In this document: positions 32,080 to 44,509 of the stretch, one piece after another
How positions within the stretch are numbered: the stretch's first letter is position 1
How the letters are laid out: each line of letters opens with the position of its first letter
Source of the DNA: Mycogone perniciosa
Taxonomy: Eukaryota > Ascomycota > Sordariomycetes > Hypocreales > Hypocreaceae
DNA length: 64,000 nt
NCBI GenBank assembly: GCA_025331125.1
Contig: JAOALB010000001.1
Coordinates: forward strand, 496,001-560,000
Direction: 5' to 3'
Translations under genes and position numbers: made by a program
The notes under the pieces: generated by a model
Seen by the model: only the letters and a program-made list of their open reading frames with translations
What the model was told of the DNA's origin: nothing
The model's database searches: none

Positions 32080-32834
32080 GCTCCCCAGTTCCTGTTCCAC
32101 CGTGAGCTCAGCCGCACCACAGTCTCTCTTATCAAAGCCGCCTCACCTGCTCCGGACGAGCCGTGCCCGTGCTGGACTCGCTCGCCACGGACGACCGTCT
32201 TGGCCGCATCGTGGGCAGCGCGAAAGGCGTCTCGACGGTTGATATGAAACGATGGAGTCGCGAGCTGTCTGTATTCTCCGGGAGCCAGTCCCGGAGGAAC
32301 TGTTATCAGTCGAGAGGGGGGAATGATAAGGCGTTGCGAAACAAGATTTCCAGGTGTTGTGATGTCGCTTCTAACTTCTTAGCACCACTAAAGTGGCAGG
32401 GATGGTGTCACCAGACTCCCTCCCTTGGATCGCTGTTCTTTGTTGTCACTGCGCTAACTGACTAAGCCACAGTTGCCAACGCATTGCGTCAAGCGCTTGT
32501 GAGGACGACCAACGAGAAGATATATTATGATATCAGGTGTCTTGTCTAGTAGAATCTGTTATCATAGAGATAATAGTCCCTTCCCAAATTCTGAACTAAA
32601 ACATATCTAGATAGTCCGTTGCTGGAGCTTGGCTGTTTGTTTTTTTGCTTTTCTTTTGGGTGGTTAGTTTAGTGCTCTAGGGAGCTAATAATAGGCGACA
32701 GTAGGCCACCGACGTCAGTTGTAACGGCGAGGCCCATTATGCCGAACCTCGGCATCTTGAAGGCAAATAAACATGCAGCAGGTCAATTTTGTCAACACAA
32801 TCGCTCAACTTACCTACCAAACACCACATAAATC
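32080..32834. promoter_or_regulatory. Divergent intergenic region, Rab / SDR
   Basis: About 755 bp between divergent start codons. I see no supported gene and no strong motif. Confidence 0.5.
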
Positions 32835-33756
32835 ATGAAGATCCAAGACCGCACATTCATCATCTCCGGAGGAGCATCTGGCTTGGGCAAGGCCTGTGTG
32901 AAGGAAATAATCCAGGCAGGCGGGTATGCTGCGATACTAGACTTGTCTGACGAGCAGGCCGGCCAGGCATTGGTGCAAGAGTTCGGCACAACTGCGAGAT
33001 TCTTCCATTGCAATGTTTTACATACCGAAAGTATCACAAAGGCAGTTCAAGGCACGGTCGATTGGATCAAGGAGACCGGAAAGCAACTTGGTGGCGTGAT
33101 TCCAGCAGCCGGTGTATCTCTCCCAGCAACGGTAAACCTTTCCCCTTGCGCTTCGCTTGCTGTCTGCTAGGCATACTTACTAAATATCCTCTAGGTTCTC
33201 GACCGGAATGGAGATGCTTTCGGTTTGGATGATGTTGAATTTGTGCTTGGCGTCAATCTCCGAGGCACAATTGACCTTATTCGACAATCTGCTGTTCACC
33301 TGGCCAAGGTTGATCCCGTTGGCCCAGATGGTGAGCGTGGCGTTGTCATTATGGTGAGCAGCTCAAGCGCCTTTGATGGTCAATACGGGCAAGTGAGCTA
33401 CGCAGCCAGCAAGGGAGCAGTCGCGTCAATGACCCTGCCCATGTCTCGAGACCTAGCACGTCACGGTATTCGCGTATGCGCCATTGCTCCGAGCCTCTTC
33501 GAGTCCAACATGACGGCTATGCTGAGCAAGAAGATACGCAAGGGCCTGGAGGATACGTTTGTGTTCCCAACGAGAGCTGGCAATCCGTCCGAGTTCTCGG
33601 GTTTGGTGAGTCGACTTCTACCCTCATCAATGAGGCTCGATGGAGAAAATACAACTTGGAACTAACCGTCCACAGGTGAAACATATCATTGAGAACCCCA
33701 TGCTAAATGGTGCTGTTATCCGACTAGACGGAGGGTCAAGACCCAGTAAGATTTAA
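32835..33756 (+). CDS. Short-chain dehydrogenase, HSD10/3-hydroxyacyl-CoA dehydrogenase type 2-like
   Basis: Three exons: 32835-33131, 33195-33605 and 33676-33756 (introns 63 and 70 bp), giving 262 aa, the usual classical SDR length. These are NAD(H)-dependent oxidoreductases; the closest style is type-2 3-hydroxyacyl-CoA dehydrogenase of mitochondrial fatty- and branched-acid oxidation. Visible motifs: cofactor loop GGASGLGKA (TGxxxGxG type), AAGVS in place of NNAG, NLRG, catalytic Ser in VSSSSAFDGQ, and YAASK with the catalytic Tyr and Lys. The C-terminus NGAVIRLDGGSRP is typical. No clear mitochondrial presequence is seen. The substrate is inferred only from overall resemblance. Confidence 0.9.
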
Positions 33757-34290
33757 TGAGATTTACGAAGGACCTGTTGGATATCAGCTGCATACAATAT
33801 CAGAGGCCATCCATGCCCATCAGGCCGGCGACTATTATCAATCAGTGTTTTAGCCACTCTAGAGCCATTGGTGATCATGATCGAGATGGAACATAACATA
33901 CTTCTGTAACTTCTCTAATAATTCCACATCAACTTCGCATTGCCGGCCATTTCACAATTTGTGATCTGGGTCCCCGAGTCATTGGTACAAAGAGGTAGAT
34001 AGCACAGTAATAAGAGCAGGCATGTAATGTACCTAATGATAGCAAATGTGTACTTCGTACTCCGTAAAACTTACTCCAATACTACTCCGCACTACCCCGG
34101 ATGATGAATGCTAATGTACTATTTGGAATGGTGAGGGAGGGGAATGCCAGTGCTAATCCGCTCCGGATACTGTACTCGGCAGTGGTGAGCTTACCAATTA
34201 CACACTTGCCGCTGGCGATGTCGCCATCTGGGTTTCATTCCTTCACCCAAATTATCGTATGCTTTTCATTTTCTGAGAATATAGTCAAAA
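33757..34290. other. Intergenic region SDR / hydroxyacid dehydrogenase
   Basis: About 530 bp. It contains TACTCCGTA at 34058-34066 and a short upstream ATG frame (34101) that overlaps the next gene's start out of frame, a possible uORF. Confidence 0.5.
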
Positions 34291-35459
34291 ATGGCGAGAG
34301 ATACTACATCTGCCTCATCAGGGGACCTGTCTGGCACGCCCCGGAGTCTTAAGATTGCCGTTCTTGACGATTACCAGAATTTATCCAAGTCGTACTTTGA
34401 CAAGTTCCAGGCGAATCATGACATTACCTATTTCCCAGACACATTTCTGCCATACAATGGGCTAGATACTCCCCAATCAATCAAGGATGCTCTGGTGAAA
34501 CGGCTTGAGCCATTCGATGTTATCAGTATGTGTTGCTCAAGCATAAGGGAGGAGTTACTAAGGTTTCGCTAGGCACCATGCGAGAGCGGACGCCTTTTCC
34601 CGCTGAGCTGATTCGCCAGCTTCCCAATCTGAAGCTGTTGTTAACGACGGGTCGAAGAAATCTCTCACTCGACCTGGATGCCTTCAAAGAGCGGGGAATC
34701 CCAGTCATCACCGCACCGCATACTCAGCCTGCTGGCCCCAATAGTGTTGACAGCACAACAGAGCACATCGTAACCATGGTTCTAGCACTTGCGCGAAACA
34801 TTGCACATGACGATGCTGCTATGAAACAAGGTGCATGGCAGACCACATTCTGCACTGCGCTTTCAGGGAAAACCCTGGGACTAGTTGGCCTTGGTCGTCT
34901 GGGTGGTGCGGTTGCCCGAATCTTCAACGTTGCCTTCGGGATGAAGGTTATTGCCTGGAGCCAGAACCTGACACAAGAAGCGGCTGATGAACAAGCGAAG
35001 AACTCCAATCTGCCTGTTGAAGATGCCAACGGGGAGAAGACTTTCAAGGCCGTGAGCCGAGATGAACTCTTCCGGACGGCCGACGTGGTTAGTCTGCATG
35101 TCGTTCTCTCAAGTCGCACAGAGGGCTTCATCACCTCGGATGATTTCGGCAAGATGAAGCCGACATCCTTCTTTGTCAACACTTCAAGAGGCCCGCTTGT
35201 TGTGGAGAAGGACCTTCTGGATACACTCAAAGCTGGGCGGGTCAGAGGCGCAGCGCTCGATGTGTTTTGGCATGAGCCTCTTGAGACAGATAGCGAGTGG
35301 CGAAGCTCTGATTGGGGTAAGAATGGCAGGAGTCATGTCTTGGTCACTCCTCATACGGGTTATGTTGAGGAGACAACCATCAAAGCGTTTTACGAACGCC
35401 AAGTCGTGGATCTTGAGACGTGGATTGCAGGAAAGACGTTGGAGAATAGGTTAGCCTAA
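34291..35459 (+). CDS. D-2-hydroxyacid dehydrogenase family protein
   Basis: Two exons: 34291-34525 and 34573-35459 (47-bp intron; splicing joins DVIS to TMRERTPF), giving 373 aa. The family oxidises D-2-hydroxyacids or reduces 2-ketoacids with NAD(P)H. The Rossmann loop is GLGRLGGAVARIF (about residue 180). The catalytic set is present: Arg in VNTSRGPLV, Glu in FWHEPLE and His in TPHTGY. It most resembles the fungal phosphoglycerate/glyoxylate-type dehydrogenases that lack the regulatory ACT domain, so serine synthesis is not implied. It sits beside the SDR gene in the same direction, with no obvious shared pathway. Confidence 0.9.
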
Positions 35460-37835
35460 GAGCGCATGGTTAGCGATACTCTGCACCAGACGCTTCGTTC
35501 TAACAATAGTCGCTCGTATTCTACTGCGTAGCCAATATGCTCTGTAAGACAGAAGTCAAGGATGCAATGTGCAACGCATTGCTAGAAGCGAGCCTCCAAT
35601 TATTGTTTGATGTGTCTTGCGTGGTACTCAATGCACTTGTTTGTAGCTTACTGGTAAGATCTCGACTCCCGGATGATGTTGATGCTGTGGAGGCGGAAAC
35701 ATGCGCCGATTATCGGTGTTTGAAGGGGATTAAGCAAAATGCTTACCGTCTCAGATGGTTTCGAGAGTGAGACGGAAGTGTGAGTGGAGACATCGTTGTA
35801 TAGTCTTTAAAGCAGCAGCTGCTAGAAAGTTTCGACACATACGAGTAGTGCTCTCTGGAGCTGCAGGATTTCGTAGGATTATACTTGGTGCCAAGATGGC
35901 TACACTGCAGGATCTATTCCAGATGGAGCCTTATGAAGAACCGAAGGAATACAAATACCAGGACTAGTAGCATTAGGGTTTCGGATTCGGTCAACACCCG
36001 CCATCTTATTCCGTAATCGTAAGTCCAAAGCAAATACTCCGTAGCTATAAAAAGTAAGTGCGCTGACGTCTCATTTCGAACCGGAGGCTATTTTCTGATG
36101 ACTATTTTCTCACGTTGACGTTTTGTGATAGTATCGTATTCTCATGACCCTCTATCGAGCTGTCGTGCAAAAACGACGCCGTAATTGCTATCGAGCAATT
36201 ACGCCCTATGTATCACACGAGCGTAAGAACGGGAATCCTATTTCCCGAAATCTCATTGTTCTGCTACCCATTACGTAGTCCGAGTGCCGATAAAACGGAG
36301 TCGGCTTGCGAGGCCTGTCAAGATCCTAATTCCCGCATATAGTCCCTGCAGATCCTTTATGCTGACCCGCATTGACTATTCGACACCATCATGCATATGT
36401 GGCCAATCCTATACCTTTACTCGGGCACCTGGGTGAGGTTCCACCACAACTGTGGTCTGTGGATCTCACGGAGAGAGAAACCTCCTCCAGCGCTTGCCAT
36501 CCCATACTCATGCTAGTATTAAGCGAGTCTTTGCCCCTCTCTTTGTTGCTGCCTGGTTATTGTCCTATCGTTTAGCCACGCGGATAGAGGAAGAAGCTTG
36601 CTTGAACAACTTGGACACCGAGAATAAATGAAGAGTGAGGGGTGTCAACGAGAAGATGCGGAAACCATGAACAAATTAATTCATGCAAACCATTGGTCCA
36701 TAATAGTACTCCATACTGGTCTATACGAGTACTAGTATGGAGTACTGTTGTTAAATTACTCCGTAACTTTTGTCTTAATTAGGAGGTTAATGTTCCAGAC
36801 CCTTCGGGCCGAGCGGCTTATGGGAACGTTGTCCGTCCAAAGATACGAGGAATATTCTTTATCGGCTTCGGAGTAGGTAGTTTCTGAAGATTGCCGACTC
36901 CTAGTCCTCGTACTTACTACTCGTACTATTAGTACTAGTCTCCATGCTAAATACGGGATAGGCGGGAATTTGCACAACTGTCAGATGCCCCATCTTTACT
37001 CATCTTTAGTCACTATTTCTTTTTGGGTAGGTTGCTGATCAAGCTCTGTCGATCAAGCTGCGCACCTTGCTGATCTACTTTGTCTTAGATAGTATCGTGC
37101 TTACTGAGGCCCGATCTCTCGAATCAGGTGAGAGAATACTACTACTAGTAGTAGCAGCACTAATGCCCTCTGTGATCGGATTACTACTATCAACGGCCAC
37201 CAAACTGCCAAGCAGTAATAAACCATAGCTGTGAGAAGTACTCCGTAGTACACCAATGATTGATTCAGGGGGCCGTAAGCTGTCGGGACGATTATTACTA
37301 TTCTAGGATAATGCTTCCCCGCAAATTGTATCCGGAAATACCACTACTAGTACTGCTACCTAACACCCCCTTGGTGCTTATGTATGTAGTATTACGCGGG
37401 ATGGTTCTAATAAGAGATCACCCTTAGGGGTTGCTTGGCACAAAGACAAATATTAGTACTCGTACGAGTAGTAAAGCCGCTCTTGAGACCTGCCCTGGTT
37501 GCCGGTAGAAGCAGTTGGACTACCCGCCTATCTCCACAATACCTTCGGCGGACAGGCCCGAAAGGGTGTCGCTTCGTACGGCTAGTGCAGGTTAGCTGTC
37601 AGTACTAGTCTCATCAACATGATGGAACAGGCAGGTCAATGGTCCGTGAGAGAGATGGCTTGGCCACTTGCCTAAGGTAGTGTACTTGTCTTGAGTATGC
37701 CGAAGCATTGAAGATGCTGAGGTCAGAGCAGCAGCGGATTGTTATAAAACCAAGAGAGAACCCCACGATGTGTTTACCAAAGCCGCGATAACTGTTCTGA
37801 AAGCCTAGAAGTGTCACCTAAAAAAGAACTTCAAA
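35460..37835. other. 2.4 kb gene-free stretch with motif copies and palindromes
   Basis: No credible ORF. Three TACTCCGTA copies (36035, 36757, 37239), a 16-bp perfect palindrome (37139-37154), a 14-bp TACTCGTACGAGTA palindrome (37457-37470), and many degenerate ACTAGTACT-like words. It may be promoter plus repeat debris upstream of the NLP gene. Confidence 0.6.
37139..37154. repeat. 16-bp perfect palindrome CTACTACTAGTAGTAG
   Basis: Directly read perfect inverted repeat without spacer, in non-coding sequence. Confidence 0.9.
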
Positions 37836-38882
37836 ATGTTGTCCTCAATGGTAAAGAGCCTGTTGGTAGGCTCCGGCCTCATCTCAACGGCCTTTGCCGT
37901 CACGCCCATCTCAGATAATGATATGAATACCCTCCTCGGCGCGGGTGGCATTGCCCTTGCTATGAAAGCCCAGCCTATGTGGTTCTTTGGTCAGGCCATG
38001 AACCGGCCGCCTTGCATCCCGACCTTTGCGACTACACCTGATGGCAAGCAGACTCCGGCTGCTGGTCTCTGCGATTACCCCAATGTTGGCTGCAGCTGCC
38101 GGAATCCTGGCGTTCCAATTGGCAATCCATCACCCTCTTTCCCTACATACTATAGCTACCAGAAGTGCTCTGATAGCATTATCAGAGTACAGTACTCACT
38201 CTTCTACGAAAAGGACGGGTAGGTTTCCTTCTTTTTCTTTTTGCCTCTTTATGGCCCTGCATGCTAACTTAAGGAAATTCAGCACCAACCCAATCAAGAT
38301 TCTCGGACACCCCTACGACTGGGAGCGTGTCATTGTCGAGTGGAAGAAGGGATCGGATGGTAACTGGGTGCAGAACCAGATCCTCCTTTCCCAGCACTCA
38401 GGATACCAAAAGAAGGCATGGGGAACCATCCAGAACACACTGAACACCACAGATGGAAACCTCCGAATCGGTGGTGACAACGGACGCCAAAACCTTGATC
38501 ACCCCAAGGTGTACGTCGCCTGGAGCAAGCACGCCCACTACGACAACCGCAACACGGTTAGTTTCCCATTCAAGTATTTCTTAGTGGTCGGAACCATTTC
38601 ACTGACTTGCTTCGCACAATAGGGATTCAATGACGCTATTTCTCAGCTCACCAACAATGCCTTCCGCAGCCAGGACTGGTGGTACTTCCCAACTGCAGGT
38701 ATGCTTTCACCCTCGAGCCATTCGACACCTTTCTCACCTGGCGGTTTCGCTAACAACTTTCTACAGAGGATTACATTCGCGCCGACCGCTCGACTGCTAT
38801 CGGCAGCCTTCTAGGCAACCTGAACTGGGGTGATGCCAGCTCTAACCCACCTTCCGTCCACGACGGTCTCTGCTCGGCATAG
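37836..38882 (+). CDS. Secreted NLP (necrosis and ethylene-inducing protein-like)
   Basis: Four exons: 37836-38218, 38283-38556, 38623-38698 and 38767-38882 (introns 64, 66, 68 bp), giving 282 aa. NLPs are secreted proteins; some are plant-active cytolysins and others are non-toxic. A signal peptide (about residues 1-21) ends near a TAFA site. The NPP1-type domain follows, with several Cys and the central conserved heptapeptide reading GHPYDWE. Two positions of that heptapeptide differ from the canonical form, so activity cannot be assumed. The reading frame is otherwise intact. The gene sits beside an MFS sugar porter with no evident functional link. Confidence 0.88.
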
Positions 38883-39129
38883 ATGAGGTTTTAGGGCAAT
38901 GTGTTGGATGACTTATGAATTTGTACATATTTACTTCACGGCCAAGAATCTGCGGTTCATGCGTATAGTGTACGCTGTATATATCTGTAAATAACCATTC
39001 TGAAGTTCCTCGCATTTCGCGAAGTTCCAAATGTTCTTCCTGTGCTCTTCCCTCCAATTCCTATCCAATTTATCGTAGCGTTTCATCCGATCCATACGAA
39101 TGAGGCCCCCTGGTTCCTTACACCTGACG

Positions 39130-40952
39130 CTAAGTCTCTCCGACATGAACCATCTCACCATGTTGATCGACTACCAGAGCCTTCTTTTCAAGTGATGCTT
39201 TGACGGGATTTTTAGCTGCAAATATCTCGTCAAGCTCCTCGAGCTTTAGCCACACTCTTGATCAGCATTATCACACAAGCACAACTCGAGGTGAGTACAC
39301 TTACCGTACGACCTTTCGTTTCTGGTAAGAAGAAGTAAACAAAGACAGTCATGACAGCATCCCATGCCGCGAAAATGATATAAACCTTCCATCCGATCTT
39401 TTCAAGAGCTACCGGCCACGCAAACTGGTTCAGCAATCCAGCCGCATTTACTGCAAGGTTGCCCATGCTCAATCCTTTGCCTCGTTGCTCGAAGCTCAGA
39501 AGCTCCACAACGTAAAGCCCTTGTAATGGAGTGACTCCCACAGAAAAGGCCGCACCGAAAAGAAAGACCATGGCCAAAGCCGCCTTCGAAGCCGGTGCGT
39601 TGGAGTATATAGGGTCGCCATTGTCGTCATTGCCAAGATATGACCTAGCAAACTGAGACGAAGCGACTGTCATTCCCACCCAGATAATGGTACAGCCCGC
39701 GAAAGAGAACAACAGCAATGGTCGCCGTCCCACCCTTTCAACGAGAAGAGCTCCCAGAATTGCAAATGCAAATTGCTGGCAGTTGTTGACAAGAGTGATG
39801 TTGGCCTGAGAAACAGGGTCCTTATATCCGGAAATCTCTAGAATGGCCCCCAAGTAATATGAAAGCACAGCATTTCCGAGCCATTGAGATAGGGCCGCAA
39901 CCGCCACGGATGCACCGAGTCTGTACCTAGAGGCTCTGTCATGGAACAGCGCGGAGTAGTCCCACCATCTCTTGTCTGCTCCGTTGAGCTTTAAAACGTC
40001 TTCGTATTCGTGAAGCTGCAATCGCACCCATGGACTTTCAGAATCGGCGCCATCCAAGGTATGATACTTGATTAGCGTATCCCTGGCCTGGTCCTTCTTT
40101 CCCTGCACGTATAGCCATCGGGGTGATTCTGGTAGAATGAGACAGGATGTGATGATGAGGCCAGAAAATACGCATTGGAGCCAAACAATGAGCCGCCAGC
40201 CTTGATGGATGGTTCCTCTAGCAGCACCTGATGCTAAAATGGCTCCAGAAAACCACAGAGTGTTATACATGGCTATTACAAAACGTATCAGCAACCCTGT
40301 AAGAAAAAGACTTAAGAATGGAACAGACCACCTACCTCCAACAACACCGCGGTAGGCCGGATGATTCAACTCAACCACATATGTTGGACCGGCAGTGGAT
40401 GTGAATGACACACCAAACCCTAGAAAGAAACGACCAGCCATAAATTGACCCTTTGCATTACTCGTTCCCTGAATAATGGCGCCAACAATGACCATCAGGG
40501 AGCCGAATCCTATTCCGGCGCGACGCCCCCAGCCATCCATCACTGGACCCACGAATGGGAGAGCAGCCACGCCACCTATCTGATAAATTGACGTTAGTAT
40601 CCCGGCACCAATGCCGTCATTGCCTATATTGAACTTTTCTAGGAAGAATGGATTTTGCAAAAGGTTGTTGATCAAGGATCCATCGTAGCCATTCATTGAA
40701 GAACAGAGAAACACGAGCATGGAGTAGAAGTATATCATCATTTGGCTCCGAGTCCAAGCCTGCGGTGGTTCTTGAAGCATCGCTTGATTGAAGGCTTCAT
40801 TGCCAGTGACGACCCTAGTTTCGACATCTTTCTGTAGAAGATAATGTTAGAAGCCGTAACGGCATGCCATGTAAAGGTCTAAAGAACGTTAATACTTTGT
40901 CAATGTCGGTTTGAGACCGGACATGGTCCAGCTCCTCCGCCTTTTCGGACAT
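39130..40952 (-). CDS. MFS sugar porter (hexose/lactose-permease type)
   Basis: Four exons on the minus strand: 40896-40952, 40336-40831, 39305-40272 and 39130-39243 (introns 64, 63, 61 bp), giving 544 aa. A plasma-membrane proton-coupled sugar transporter with 12 predicted helices. Exon 1 encodes a short cytosolic head (MSEKAEELDHVRSQTDIDK). Sugar-porter signatures: MNGYDGSLINNLL in helix 1, MDGWGRRAG loop 2-3, PESPRWLYVQGK, and the closing PETKGRT, joined by the last intron to LEELDEIFAAKNPVK. That last junction uses the acceptor CTAAAG, supported by restoration of the family-typical LEELDEIF. The sugar is not identifiable. Confidence 0.92.
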
Positions 40953-43198
40953 CTTTGAATTAGCAGTGAATGCGAGCTCGGTGTTTTATAAATATTTACT
41001 GAGATTTTCGCATTCTATGAGGATTATAAGATTTTAGGGTGTGTGATAGTGAAGACTCGACACTCATGATTGCTACCATATTTAAACAACGAGTAGTGTA
41101 TCGAGACGTCAGCAGACAGTCAAATATGGGATTCCTGTTGGCGGAAAAAATTACTCGATAACCGAGTACGGAGCACAGAATACTACGTTGCGTTGATTAC
41201 AGTTTCTCGGTCTTGCTTGGCGGTGATTGTTGTGATGTCTGATATGTTGTTGGGTAGTAACAGGGTAGCACCATCTACCGCCTTGGCGAAGCAAGTCATA
41301 GTTGGAGTAACGCCTGGATTAGACAAACCGTATGTAACGGTCTATGCTACCCTTTTATGGAGAGCTATACAAACTTCGGTTGTTGAATGAACAGCATGAT
41401 ACATCATATCCGCATACTCTCTGATAGGATGTTCGTTGTACTACTTCGTGCATACCATCGTACGGAGTAGTACCTTTAGTATACATAGTTCCCCGCAAGA
41501 ACCGAATGCGGCGCGGGGCAAGCGGGGCGTTCCGAAACCCCACCTGCTCTTTCAGGATAACTTCCAAATTTGGTCTGTCTTCCTCCAACACCAAGACTGC
41601 CAAGGTTTTGTGCTGTTTAGTATTACTGTAATAATTAAAGATGACAAGAAATATTACTAGATGGCCAATATGTTATCGAATCAGCCGATGAAGTACCTTA
41701 TGATCTTACCAACAGTATCTGAAATACCACGTAGCGAGCTCAGTGATTGACCTCTGTGTAAGCTACCACCATGCCGCAAACACCATAATGAACGTCGATG
41801 GATACCACTCGCGGCCTCGAAGAGTATGTCCAATGTTCACGACAAGATGGAATTGGTGGGTATTCATATAAATATAGTATTATGAACGCCTTCATGCTTC
41901 GAATATGGATTCACACAAAATCTCCGATGTCTGGTAGTATTTACTCATCGGAACTACCGTATCGTTGACAGTCTCCACCCCACCAGAGGTCCTCCAGAAG
42001 GTCGTTTAAACAAAGCCATTCAGTATAGTGAGGACATAATAGGATTGTTACTTTGTCTTGCCAAGGCATGTCTGGTCATCGCTTGCTTGGGCGTACAACA
42101 TCTTAATCGTCAAACTTACGACGAGTGAACTATGAGCATGTGGGTTTAACTGAATAACACTCCATAAAAGGGAAGATCATCGGGGCAGAAAGTGTTTCGT
42201 AAGGTCACATGTGGATATAAGATCCAGTAGGATCCCCCAAGGTAGATTGTTTGCATCTAGTAAGCGGTCGACCCTCATGGCGGCCTTTGTGACTTCAACA
42301 AACATTTGAACGCCAGAAATTGAGACATGCTATCCGAAATGCCAATTAATCACATCACTGGGCTATGTCTCTGGCCTATTGGTTGGCGAAATTAACGTTT
42401 CATGATTCATCGGGCGACAAACTTGCAACGGCACAAAATCCAAAGAATCGCAGCTACTTTGGGTATTTTGGATTTTGCTAATGATTGCAGATTTGTCATG
42501 TATGGTAGTGATACGCCCCAAACCCTCCCACTAGGCATCTCCTTTACATGAGACCAACTTTCTTCCAAAAATAACATACGGGGGTTCTCTTTGGCTTCAC
42601 CGAATGTTAAGCTTCTTTTTAGTGCTGTCACAAGCCAGCCCAACCACCGGAAATGGACCCATCCGGGGCCAAACATCCCTACGCTAACAGCATGACCTCG
42701 GAACGGAAGACTCGTGGAATATTCCCCAACATTAAGATGGCCAATCGGCAATCAGTGGCTTTTCTTGGATCAGCCGTTTTCAGTAGTCCATAGCTACTCC
42801 GTAGCATCATGGCCAATCGCTGATTTGTCAACTGCCGCTGTGAACCAAAGGCTTAATTAAGGAGCAATTTTCGTCACGGGTCTATCTGCCAAGACATTAG
42901 GATACGAAATCTTCAACAGAGCTGATTTTTCTGACGTATTATGTGAAAAGCAACCCGGTTAATCCCATGGCCAAGAGAAATATTTGCTCGCTCGGGCATA
43001 GCCCCTTGATTTCTCTCTACCATAAGTTTTTTCTATTCCCCTGGCTGATCTTTTTCTTCCTTAGACTCCATGTTCAAAATTTTGACTCTATTTGTTTGCA
43101 TTCGTTTGCGCAGGCTTTTTGGCGACTGATTCACGTGTTTCCTGTCGCTTTCATGCATCCCGTTCTTCTATCGTTCTCCATATCGAATCGCGGCTGCC
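40953..43198. promoter_or_regulatory. 2.2 kb divergent intergenic region, MFS / ZIP
   Basis: No credible gene; a 114-codon minus-strand frame at 42407-42751 has no recognisable features. TACGGAGTA occurs at 41461 and TACTCCGTA at 42795. A CACGTG (43132-43137) lies 62 bp upstream of the ZIP start. The classical zinc-response palindrome was not found. Confidence 0.5.
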
Positions 43199-44509
43199 AT
43201 GGACGGAAAGCCTCAATGTGGGAGTGGCTCGAAGCCAGGTGCAGATGAGTATGACTTCGCTCTGCATCTTGCTGGGCTCTGTAGGTTCATGATTAGAGAC
43301 TGGAAGCAGTCTCCTGGTTAACATGACTGAACAGTCATGGTACTGGTTTCGTCATGCCTTGGTAGGGAGTCACATGGTCATACTGAACAAAGAATTTACT
43401 AATTTTCTATCCCAGGCGCTGGATTTCCTGTCGCGGCCACGAAGCTCAAGTGGATGAAAATCCCACCCAAGGTCTTCTTTGCTTGCAAGCATTTCGGCAC
43501 AGGTGTTCTAATCGCCACAGCTTTCGCTCACGTAAGTAAAACCCTTCTCAATTGCGTTATTCCAAATTCCAATTGGCAGCCGCGCTGATGCTAGGGCAGC
43601 TGATTCCGACAGCGTTCGCCAGCCTCAACGATCCTTGCCTCCCCGATGTCTTTACGAAATTTCCACCGATGCCGGGTGTCATCGTGATGGTTTCTATGTT
43701 CGCTCTTTTCATGATCGAGATGCATCTCCACGCAAAAACAGGAGGGCATTCACATGGTGGCGCGACTGGCGAGGCCATTATCTCTCATACCAGCCCGGCC
43801 CCACACTCCGCCCCGGACAGGGGCCCGGAACAAGAGAAGAACAAGACTCTGGCTGATCGAAGGAACCAGGCGATCCTTACGTCCGATTTGGATGTGGAAG
43901 CAGGTGTTATCGATGAACAAATATATAGGAAGATGGTCGCCAACATCGCAATTCTGGAGGGCGGTATCTTATTCCACTCAATATTTGTGGGCATGACTGC
44001 GTCTATCACTACTGATGGTTTTGTCGTCCTCCTTGTTGCCATTCTGTTTCACCAGATCTTCGAAGGCCTGGGTCTCGGATCCCGTATCGCTGCCGTGCCG
44101 TGGAAGCAGCAGTGGCGGCCCTGGGCCCTGGTTTTCGCCTTTGGAACTACCGCCCCAATTGGCCAGGCTATTGGTTTGGCCGCCAGAACCACTTGGGACC
44201 CTGAGAGTGCTCTTGGCCTTATCCTTGTGGGAGTCTTCAACGCCATGTAAGAGAGGGCCCTATATATTCCATGTTGATGTAACCAGAGGGACTAATGCAT
44301 CGTAGATCGTCTGGCTTGTTGGTTTATAGTGCACTTGTTGATTTACTAGCGGAAGACTTCTTGAAAGGGTCGATGACAAAGAGGCAGCAGATTGCTGCTT
44401 TCATTTTGGTCACCCTCGGAGGTAGGCAGGGTACCGTTTCATTCTCCGCAGCTCTTGTCGCTAATATTATGCAGCTATTGGAATGTCTGTTGTCGGCGCA
44501 TTTGCCTAA
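43199..44509 (+). CDS. ZIP-family zinc (divalent metal) transporter
   Basis: Six exons: 43199-43280, 43335-43361, 43416-43531, 43600-44246, 44306-44421 and 44475-44509 (introns 53-68 bp), giving 340 aa. A plasma-membrane importer of zinc or iron, Zrt/Irt type, with eight predicted helices. It starts MDGKPQCGSG. Exon 2 is only 27 nt and supplies part of helix 1 (FMVLVSSCL), restoring LAGLFMVLVSSCLGAGFPVA. Family hallmarks: KHFGTGVLIATAFAHL, a His-rich loop (GGHSHGG), HSIFVGM and HQIFEGLGLGSR, the metal-binding helices. The C-terminus VTLGAIGMSVVGAFA is spread over the last two exons. The frame is consistent through all junctions. Confidence 0.92.

Noticed and set aside
42407..42751. 114-codon minus-strand frame
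   Set aside because: No ATG-supported start and no domain; it is intergenic between two well-supported genes.
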